DNA of 5,827 bases. Origin: Clostridiales bacterium. GTDB taxonomy: Bacteria; Bacillota; Clostridia; Christensenellales; Borkfalkiaceae. Where the stretch lies: NCBI GenBank assembly GCA_021635425.1, contig JAJWOJ010000143.1, forward strand, positions 1-5,827, in the 5' to 3' direction. The notes under the pieces are model-generated. The model was not told the DNA's origin. It did not search any database and saw only the letters and a list, made by a program, of their open reading frames with translations. The number at the start of each line of letters is the position of its first letter. The first letter of the stretch is position 1. The translations under genes were made by a program, and so were the position numbers. This document shows, one piece after another, positions 1 through 4,856 of this stretch.

Positions 1-71
1 AAGACGGCTTCAAGGCGAGTTTATCAGAGGTTCTTCTCGGCTACAAGTATTGCGTTGCGTTTTTAGGTTAA
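1..71 (+). CDS. C-terminal end of an unrecognised plus-strand gene (5' partial)
   Basis: Reading from base 3, the sequence encodes 22 residues ending ...SEVLLGYKYCVAFLG and a TAA stop at 69-71. All three plus frames are open for about the first 60 bases, so openness alone proves nothing. I chose this frame because its codons (GGC, TTC, AAG, GCG, CTC, TAC) resemble those of the other genes here, whereas the other two frames give arginine-rich, unlikely peptides. The position is also sensible: the gene would converge on the DXS-like gene, with a strong hairpin (181-209) between the two stops. The piece is too short to assign a family. The last codons overlap the left arm of an inverted repeat (50-148). 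Confidence 0.42.
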   Translation, partial: DGFKASLSEVLLGYKYCVAFLG

Positions 72-148
72 GACAAGGCGCGCGAGCGGCTTAATACACA
101 GGTATAAGCCACGAGCGCAACACCTTATTAGCTAAAAACACAGCGCAA
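50..148. repeat. long imperfect inverted repeat, possible structured 3' UTR or small RNA
   Basis: Bases 50-66 (TTGCGTTGCGTTTTTAG) pair with 132-148 (CTAAAAACACAGCGCAA). Sixteen of 17 positions pair, counting one G-U wobble (55/143) and one C-A mismatch (58/140). The middle holds a second hairpin: GGCTTA at 88-93 with TAAGCC at 105-110, extended by TAC 95-97 with GTA 102-104 after a bulged A, and closed by loop ACAG. The part between the two stems pairs poorly. Competing pairings exist: 49-56 with 161-168 (8 bp) and 97-103 with 170-176 (7 bp). The wobble and mismatch balance on the two strands, so the transcribed strand cannot be decided. I do not recognise a known RNA family. It could be a structured 3' UTR, a small RNA or a decayed MITE-like element. 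Confidence 0.5.
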
Positions 149-180
149 GACCGTGGTTCAAACGCAATCACCTGTGGCTA

Positions 181-214
181 GGGGCGCGCGATTTAAAATC
201 GCGCGCCCCGTTTA
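181..214. terminator. perfect GC-rich hairpin between convergent genes
   Basis: Bases 181-194 (GGGGCGCGCGATTT) are exactly complementary to 196-209, with a single A between them. In RNA this gives about 12 closed pairs and a small A/U loop. On the plus strand it is followed by GUUUAU and, a little later, CCUUUUAUU, which is a weak U-tract. On the minus strand no U-tract follows. It lies 14 bases past the stop of the DXS-like gene (minus strand) and downstream of the inferred plus-strand gene, so it probably ends transcription from the left and may also shield the 3' end of the transcript from the right. Confidence 0.65.
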
Positions 215-223
215 TGCGTCCTT

Positions 224-1984
224 TTATTGAAGCATTTCTCTTATATCGGAAAGCATCTGCTCGTTTGTGATGCCGAGAGATTTTAAAAGTTCGGACGGAT
301 TGAATCTGTCGTAAAATTTCTTCTCCAAACCGTAGTTTTTAACCTTTAAATCGGAATCGCCGAGATAAGACGCGATTTTTTCGCCGAAACCGCCGCTTAA
401 AATTCCGTCTTCCAATGTTATTACCAGTTTGTGGTCTTTTTTAAGCCAATCCAAAGTGTTTTTATCTGTTAAAGAAGCAATACGAGGATTGATAAGCGTG
501 GGCTTGAAACCGAGCTGTTTTTCAATTTCGTCTGCAAGAGATTCGCCCTTACCGAAGAAATCGCCGAGAGCGATTATCGCCACTTTTTCGCCCTTTCTTT
601 CGATTTTATATTCCGATTTTCCGTCGTAGCCGCTAACGGCGGGTCTGTCCGAAACGTCGTCGCCCGGAATAAGAACAACGGAAGCCCCGTCGTGAATATC
701 CAAAGCCCAATCGAGCATGCCGATAAATTCCTTTTTCGACGTGGGAGAAAGCACCGTTAAATTCGGAATATTAGTAAAAAGCGGCAATCCGAAAATCCCG
801 AGGTGGGTAACGTCCGTAAGCGAATCGAAAGCCGAACAATTAAGCAAAATCGTAACGTGATTGCCGTTTATACAGACGTCGTGAGAAATCTGGTCGTATG
901 CGCGCTGGATGAACGAGGTGTTTGTTACCACAAGAGGTTTAACTCCGCCCTTTGCCATTCCCGAAGCCATTGCAACCGCCTGCTCCTCCGCTATGCCGAC
1001 GTCGACAAACTTCTTTCCGAGCTTTTCCCTGTCGGCAGGCGCAAGCCCGATGCACATAGGCATGTTAGGCGTTATAAAGACGAAATCCTTGTCCTTTGCG
1101 GCTTTTGAAAGAATATATTCGCACGCAATCGCGGGATAGGTCTCGCCTTCGGACTCAACCTTTTTTTCGCCCGTTTTTCTGTCGAAAGGTACCGTCCAGT
1201 GCCATGCTTCCTTATTTTTAACGGCAAGCTCGTAGCCTTTACCTTTCAATGTGTTTATATGCACAACTATAGGATGATCGATATCTTTCACCTTTTCAAA
1301 CACGGCTATAAGGGAAGCTATATCGTTGCCGTTCTTCTCGTACACGTAATCAAGCCCCATCGCCTTGAAAAGATTATTCTCCGATTTGCCGTCGGTATCC
1401 CGTAACTCTTTAAGATTTTTATAAATTCCGCCGTGCGTTTCGGAAATGGACTGCTGATTGTCGTTGACGATGATTATAAGGTTGGAATTTATTTCCGACC
1501 CCGCAACGTCCAAGCCTTCGAGGGCTTCGCCGCCCGAAAGCGAGCCGTCGCCGATAAGCGCGATGACGTTATATTTTTCGCCTTTCAGATCGCGCGCTTT
1601 TGCAAGACCCGTGGCAAGAGACACGGACGTGGAAGTATGCCCGACGTTGAAAAGGTCGTGCTTGCTCTCTTCCGGATTGGTATAACCCGAATCTTCTCTG
1701 AATTTCGTATCGTCGATATAACCCGCCTTTCTGCCCGTGAGCATTTTGTGCGGATAGGTCTGGTGCGAAACGTCGAAAACAAATTTATCCACGGGCGATT
1801 CGAAAACGTAATGCATAGCGATTTCCGCTTCGACTATCCCGAAATTGGGACCGCAATGCCCGCCGATTTTGGTAAGCCTGTTAAAAAGAGCTTCTCTTAT
1901 GTCCCCTGCAAGAGCTTCAAGCTCTTTCATATCGAGCTTTTTTACGTCTTCGGGAGCGTTTATTTTATTTAAAATGTCATACAT
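224..1984 (-). CDS. 1-deoxy-D-xylulose-5-phosphate synthase-like enzyme (divergent DXS paralog)
   Basis: This is a thiamine-diphosphate enzyme of the DXS family; true DXS joins pyruvate and glyceraldehyde 3-phosphate in the cytoplasm as the first step of the MEP isoprenoid route. Residues seen, numbered from ATG 1984: GGHCGPNFG (H43), SHQTYPHK (H74, H78), the thiamine/Mg motif GDG 145-147 to NDN 174-176, H262, IAEE (E333, catalytic glutamate), QRAYDQ (R361) and TH394. Domains are N-terminal thiamine-binding (about 1-270), transketolase pyrimidine-binding (about 283-445) and C-terminal (about 465-580). Compared with E. coli DXS as I recall it, it is shorter (586 versus about 620), mainly because about 30 residues are missing after residue 181. 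The positions of R420 and R478, which hold the acceptor phosphate, are C383 and G441, and EQHAV is EEQAV. It resembles the divergent DXS-like proteins of some Firmicutes, so the fold is certain but the substrate is not. The start is ATG 1984, after GGAGG at 1998-1994; an in-frame TTG at 2008 and ATG at 2002 have no such site. It is downstream of and co-directional with the kinase gene. Confidence 0.9.
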   Translation of the reverse strand: MYDILNKINAPEDVKKLDMKELEALAGDIREALFNRLTKIGGHCGPNFGIVEAEIAMHYVFESPVDKFVFDVSHQTYPHKMLTGRKAGYIDDTKFREDSGYTNPEESKHDLFNVGHTSTSVSLATGLAKARDLKGEKYNVIALIGDGSLSGGEALEGLDVAGSEINSNLIIIVNDNQQSISETHGGIYKNLKELRDTDGKSENNLFKAMGLDYVYEKNGNDIASLIAVFEKVKDIDHPIVVHINTLKGKGYELAVKNKEAWHWTVPFDRKTGEKKVESEGETYPAIACEYILSKAAKDKDFVFITPNMPMCIGLAPADREKLGKKFVDVGIAEEQAVAMASGMAKGGVKPLVVTNTSFIQRAYDQISHDVCINGNHVTILLNCSAFDSLTDVTHLGIFGLPLFTNIPNLTVLSPTSKKEFIGMLDWALDIHDGASVVLIPGDDVSDRPAVSGYDGKSEYKIERKGEKVAIIALGDFFGKGESLADEIEKQLGFKPTLINPRIASLTDKNTLDWLKKDHKLVITLEDGILSGGFGEKIASYLGDSDLKVKNYGLEKKFYDRFNPSELLKSLGITNEQMLSDIREMLQ

Positions 1985-1993
1985 TGCCTTTAT

Positions 1994-1998
1994 CCTCC
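1994..1998 (-). promoter_or_regulatory. ribosome binding site that fixes the DXS-like start
   Basis: On the minus strand GGAGG is followed by nine bases (ATAAAGGCA) and then ATG at 1984. The frame stays open upstream to TTG 2008, which would add MIMRRIKA, but the GGAGG lies inside that extension and no purine-rich site precedes it. The shorter start also matches the usual DXS N-terminus, which begins with a few residues before the D-L-K/L-x-L region. Confidence 0.8.
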
Positions 1999-2026
1999 GC
2001 ATAATCAAATCGTATCGTTCGTTTTA

Positions 2027-2055
2027 TTTTTACACCGAACCCGCCCGAAGGTCAA
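2027..2055 (-). promoter_or_regulatory. sigma-A-type promoter candidate for the DXS-like gene
   Basis: On the minus strand, TTGACC (2055-2050, five of six to consensus) is followed after 17 bases by TAAAAA (2032-2027, four of six). Transcription would start near 2020, giving a leader of about 35 bases before ATG 1984. It lies between the terminator hairpin of the kinase gene and the DXS-like start, which suggests that the DXS-like gene has its own transcription start. The -10 box is imperfect, so this is a candidate only. Confidence 0.5.
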
Positions 2056-2109
2056 GCGTTTTTCCGTGCATATACCTTCAAAAACGATATTTTTAATTTT
2101 TTATCACAC

Positions 2110-2137
2110 AAAACGGACAACTAGAAAAAGTCGTCCG
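2110..2137 (-). terminator. terminator hairpin after the kinase gene
   Basis: On the minus strand CGGACGACT (2137-2129) pairs with AGTTGTCCG (2122-2114) through nine positions, one a G-U wobble, with a six-base loop UUUUCU. UUUU (2113-2110) follows, then GUGUGAU. The wobble forms only in minus-strand RNA (on the plus strand the same position is an A-C mismatch), which supports minus-strand function. It starts nine bases after the kinase stop. The U-tract is short, so some read-through into the DXS-like gene is plausible. Confidence 0.6.
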
Positions 2138-2146
2138 CCGTAATTG

Positions 2147-3235
2147 TTAATATTTTTCAACTATTTTATGCATTTCGTCTATTCTCGACTCCATATCGGA
2201 AACAAGCTTGAACTGAGTTCTCGTTCTATCTACGTTCTGCTTTTCGCGCGTGTGACGGAAATAAACGTCGCCGTCCAGATAATCGGTTAAAAATCTTATT
2301 CCGCACTCGTACGTCATCAGAATCGCACCCATAGGAAGAAGCTCGCGCTCGACGTCCGTTATCGTTTTGCCGAATACGCTTAAATATCCTTCCGTATACG
2401 TTTCGAACAAAGGCATATTGAAAACAACCTTCTCGGTTTCGGGGGTATCTTCAAGACAGGGGTTGCAACCGAACCTTATCGAGTCGCCGAAATCGTAACA
2501 AATACTGCCCGGCATCATCGTATCGAGGTCGATTACGCAAACGGCTTTGTCGGTACGCGTGTCGATAAGCACGTTGTTGAGCTTGGTGTCGTTATGCGTT
2601 ACTCTCGACGGCATATCGCCGCTTGCGAGAAGGTCGACTATTTTATTTGTAATACCCTCGTGTTTAAGAGCGAACTCGATTTCCGGACGAACGTCCTTTG
2701 CTCTGCCGAACGCGTCCTTTTCGAGAGATTTTTTGAAATTTGCGAAACGCTTTACCGTGTTGTGGAAATCGGGCAGAACCTCGAAGAGTTTTGAACTGTC
2801 GAATCTGTCGAGAAGCATCGCGAACTTACCGAACGCAACCGCGCTTTCGTAAAAATGCTCGGGCTTTTCAACGACGTCGTACCCCTTCGCGTCCTCTATG
2901 AATACGTAAACTCTGTAATACTCGTCTTCCGCCGCCTTGAAATAAGGCTTTCCGTCTACGGCGTAAACAAGCGTAAGGCTTTCTCTGTCGGGGTTACCGC
3001 CGCGTTTTCTTATTTCCTCTCTGTTAAACTCGGTGACAAGCCTGATATTATTCATAAGCCCGTCTACGTTAGTGAAAAGCTTTGAGTTTATTCTCTGCAC
3101 TATATATCTTACTCTTTTTCCGTTTTCATCGAAAACCGCGACGTAGGTTCTGTTAATAAGTCCGCTTCCGTAAGGTTCGCACGAAACGAATTTTCCGTTT
3201 ATTCTGAAGTTTGACAATATATCCGCAAATTCCAT
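2147..3235 (-). CDS. nahK: N-acetylhexosamine 1-kinase-like sugar kinase (APH fold)
   Basis: This cytoplasmic kinase belongs to the aminoglycoside phosphotransferase/choline kinase fold. It closely resembles bifidobacterial NahK (LnpB), which uses ATP to make N-acetylglucosamine or N-acetylgalactosamine 1-phosphate in host-glycan salvage. Residues seen: EPYGSGLINRTY at 20-31 (nucleotide loop), YIVQRIN 44-50, RVYVFIED 108-115, the catalytic loop RVTHNDTKLNN 211-221 with D216 as likely base, the metal motif VIDLDTMMPGS 234-244, YDFGDSIRFG 247-256, then ECGIRFLTDYLDGD 310-323 and RTRTQ 337-341. Its 362 residues match the family length (about 360) and no key residue is missing. The start is supported by GGAGG at 3247-3243, seven bases before ATG 3235. 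It has its own strong promoter and is transcribed away from the germination genes. No lacto-N-biose phosphorylase, GalT or GalE gene is in the window, so another hexosamine or hexose is possible. Confidence 0.88.
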   Translation of the reverse strand: MEFADILSNFRINGKFVSCEPYGSGLINRTYVAVFDENGKRVRYIVQRINSKLFTNVDGLMNNIRLVTEFNREEIRKRGGNPDRESLTLVYAVDGKPYFKAAEDEYYRVYVFIEDAKGYDVVEKPEHFYESAVAFGKFAMLLDRFDSSKLFEVLPDFHNTVKRFANFKKSLEKDAFGRAKDVRPEIEFALKHEGITNKIVDLLASGDMPSRVTHNDTKLNNVLIDTRTDKAVCVIDLDTMMPGSICYDFGDSIRFGCNPCLEDTPETEKVVFNMPLFETYTEGYLSVFGKTITDVERELLPMGAILMTYECGIRFLTDYLDGDVYFRHTREKQNVDRTRTQFKLVSDMESRIDEMHKIVEKY

Positions 3236-3262
3236 TTTTACTCCTCCGTTTGTTACTTCTTC

Positions 3263-3291
3263 TTTATATCACTAATAAGCGGGTTTGTCAA
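3263..3291 (-). promoter_or_regulatory. strong sigma-A promoter for the kinase gene
   Basis: On the minus strand a perfect TTGACA (3291-3286) is followed after 17 bases by TATAAA (3268-3263, five of six), preceded by TGA, which forms an extended -10. Transcription should start near 3256, giving a leader of about 20 bases that carries the GGAGGAG site. The upstream edge of the -35 lies only three bases from the palindrome at 3295-3330, so a protein bound there could touch RNA polymerase. Confidence 0.82.
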
Positions 3292-3294
3292 TGG

Positions 3295-3330
3295 TAAAAA
3301 CGTTCGCAAAAAATAAAGCGAACGTTTTTA
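3295..3330. repeat. 13-bp-arm palindrome with terminator geometry in a divergent intergenic region
   Basis: TAAAAACGTTCGC (3295-3307) is exactly complementary to GCGAACGTTTTTA (3318-3330) across a ten-base A-rich loop (AAAAAATAAA). On either strand the GC-containing stem ends in UUUUU, so it has the shape of a bidirectional intrinsic terminator. Each arm also contains AACGTT, itself a 6-bp palindrome, so a protein operator is an alternative. It sits just upstream of the kinase -35 and 42 bases before the gerA start, in a place where no known transcript would end. Confidence 0.7.
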
Positions 3331-3353
3331 TAAATAATACATAATTACCGAAC

Positions 3354-3359
3354 AAAGGA
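3354..3359 (+). promoter_or_regulatory. weak, distant ribosome binding site before gerA
   Basis: AAAGGA lies 13 bases before ATG 3373, longer than the usual five to nine. No in-frame ATG, GTG or TTG occurs between it and 3373 or just upstream. The bases nearest the start (ACTCGGTAT) offer little pairing. Translation may therefore be low, which fits germinant receptors being made in small amounts, but this is inference. Confidence 0.35.
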
Positions 3360-3372
3360 CAATACTCGGTAT

Positions 3373-4821
3373 ATGAATATTTCCTCCGACGTCAATTACA
3401 ATAAGAAAGTCGTTAAAGCTATTCTCGGAAGCGACGATATCGTTTTTTTCGATTTCGAACTCGGCAAAACATCGGCTTTATGCGTTTACGTCGATTCGAT
3501 AACGGATAAGGAACTTTTAGGCTTAGAGGTGCTTGCGCCGCTTAAAAAGCTCTGCTCCGAAAAGTCGGCGACGAAGACGAATATTTCGCATCTCGCAAAA
3601 GCGATTACGCTTGCAAACGTAAAAACCGAAAGCAAAATTACGGACGCGACGAACGACATTCTTTCGGGCAACGCGATGATTTTTATCGACGGCAAAAACA
3701 AAGCGATAAGCGTGGACTTAAAAAAGTTTGAAGTGCGCGCCATTTCGGAGCCTCCGACGGGGCTTGCCGTAAGAGGTCCGCGAAACGGATTTACCGAAAG
3801 CATAAAATCTAACCTAAGCCTGGTTCGAAGATATTTAAAATCTCCCGACCTTAAAGTGGAAACTTTCGAAAAGGGGCGATATACGAAAACGTCGATAGCT
3901 TTTATGTATATCGACGGCATTTCAAGACCCGAAATAATCGATAAAATACGCAAGAAAATCCAAGAAATCGATATAGACGGAATCCCCGACAGCTCATACG
4001 TTTCAAAGCTTTTAAACGAGAGAAAAACTTCGCTTTTCAAACAAGTAGGTTCAACGGAACGCCCCGACGTTTTAATCGAAAGAATGCTTGAAGGAAGAGC
4101 TGGAATTATCGTTGACGGTTCGCCTTTCGCGCTTACTCTCCCTTACCTTCTTATCGAGGATTTTCAGGCGGCGGAAGACTATTATATCTCGGAATACCGC
4201 GCCAATCTCGTAAGAGCGTTAAGGGTTGTCGCAATGATTTTTTCCATTCTTCTCCCGTCGGTATTCGTTGCGGCGCAACTTTTCCACCTGCAGATCATTC
4301 CGCTGAACTTTCTTCTCACGATAGTAAACGGAATAAAAGAAATTCCCTTTTCGCCGAGCCTTGAAATGTTTTTCGTTCTGCTCATCTTCGAACTTCTGAA
4401 CGAAACAAGCGTGCGAATGCCGAAATACGTCGGAATGGCTCTCGCCGTCGTGGGCGCGCTCGTCCTCGGCGAAACCGCGGTTAACGCCGGGATTGTTTCC
4501 ACGCCCGCCATACTTATTATGGCTCTTTCGGGAATAAGCATTTACGCGATACCCGAACTCGTCGAGACGACGTCGGTTTTAAGATTTATTTATCTTATCG
4601 TGGCGGGTTCTCTCGGCGGATACGGACTTATACTCATTACGGCTTTTCTGATAATATATCTCTGCTCCGCGGATAACTACGGCGCGCCGTACCTCGCTCC
4701 TTATTCGCCCGTACTTTTAAACGATTTTCAGGACGGCTTATATATGAACAACGTGATAGGTATGGTGAAACGCCCCGAAGCTTTGGGCGCGAAAAACAAA
4801 ACAAGACAAAAAATTAAATGA
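3373..4821 (+). CDS. gerA: GerA-family spore germination receptor, A subunit
   Basis: GerA-type A subunits sit in the inner spore membrane and, with B and C subunits, sense nutrients and start germination. The N-terminal half (about 1-280) is the soluble domain with the family hallmarks: SEPPTGLAVRGPRNGFTES 125-143, RYTKTSIAFMYIDGI 169-183, LLNERKTSLFKQVGSTERPD 213-232, LEGRAGIIVDGSPFALTLP 239-257 and FQAAEDYY 264-271. Membrane segments follow at about 283-304, 331-343, 351-367, 375-396 and 402-430. The C-terminal tail after 431 is cytoplasmic-type and carries the conserved APYSPVLLNDFQDG (442-455) and KRPEAL. Its 482 residues are the usual family length and no break is seen. It is followed after 35 bases by the GerB-type gene, the normal A-B order. 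I found no sigma-A promoter upstream; sporulation control by sigma-G is expected for the family, but only a poor -10-like CATAATT at 3340 is visible. The ligand cannot be read from sequence. Confidence 0.95.
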   Translation: MNISSDVNYNKKVVKAILGSDDIVFFDFELGKTSALCVYVDSITDKELLGLEVLAPLKKLCSEKSATKTNISHLAKAITLANVKTESKITDATNDILSGNAMIFIDGKNKAISVDLKKFEVRAISEPPTGLAVRGPRNGFTESIKSNLSLVRRYLKSPDLKVETFEKGRYTKTSIAFMYIDGISRPEIIDKIRKKIQEIDIDGIPDSSYVSKLLNERKTSLFKQVGSTERPDVLIERMLEGRAGIIVDGSPFALTLPYLLIEDFQAAEDYYISEYRANLVRALRVVAMIFSILLPSVFVAAQLFHLQIIPLNFLLTIVNGIKEIPFSPSLEMFFVLLIFELLNETSVRMPKYVGMALAVVGALVLGETAVNAGIVSTPAILIMALSGISIYAIPELVETTSVLRFIYLIVAGSLGGYGLILITAFLIIYLCSADNYGAPYLAPYSPVLLNDFQDGLYMNNVIGMVKRPEALGAKNKTRQKIK

Positions 4822-4847
4822 CGGCAAATGAAGTTTTAATCGACTAC

Positions 4848-4852
4848 GGAGG
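4848..4852 (+). promoter_or_regulatory. ribosome binding site choosing between two gerB starts
   Basis: GGAGG is followed by TAAA and ATG at 4857, a short spacing of four bases. A second in-frame ATG at 4818 overlaps the gerA stop as ATGA and would add 13 residues (MTANEVLIDYGGK), but it lacks a nearby purine-rich site. The 4857 start gives MDKDKIYVRQ followed directly by the first membrane segment, as is usual for the family. Confidence 0.65.
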
Positions 4853-4856
4853 TAAA

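Noticed and set aside
41..180. Known structured RNA (tRNA, tmRNA, 6S RNA or SRP RNA)
   Set aside because: GGTTCAAAC at 155-163 looks like a tRNA T-loop, but no flanking T-stem or acceptor forms. The long hairpin recalls 6S RNA only in outline; I could match no family-specific sequence.
1433..1972. Open plus-strand frame of 179 codons antisense to the DXS-like gene
   Set aside because: It lies entirely inside a gene with clear family motifs on the other strand, and its peptide (rich in F, R and V without domain pattern) looks like a codon-bias shadow.
1985..2008. Longer start (TTG 2008 or ATG 2002) for the DXS-like gene
   Set aside because: The extension contains the GGAGG ribosome site of ATG 1984 and has no site of its own.
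3299..3326. LexA-type SOS box in the divergent intergenic region
   Set aside because: The arms contain GTTCG and CGAAC, but in the wrong order and with far too wide a spacing for the Firmicute CGAAC-N4-GTTCG box.
3486..4040. Open minus-strand frame of 184 codons antisense to gerA
   Set aside because: The plus-strand frame here contains the conserved GerA motifs; the antisense peptide shows no recognisable domain and no ribosome site.
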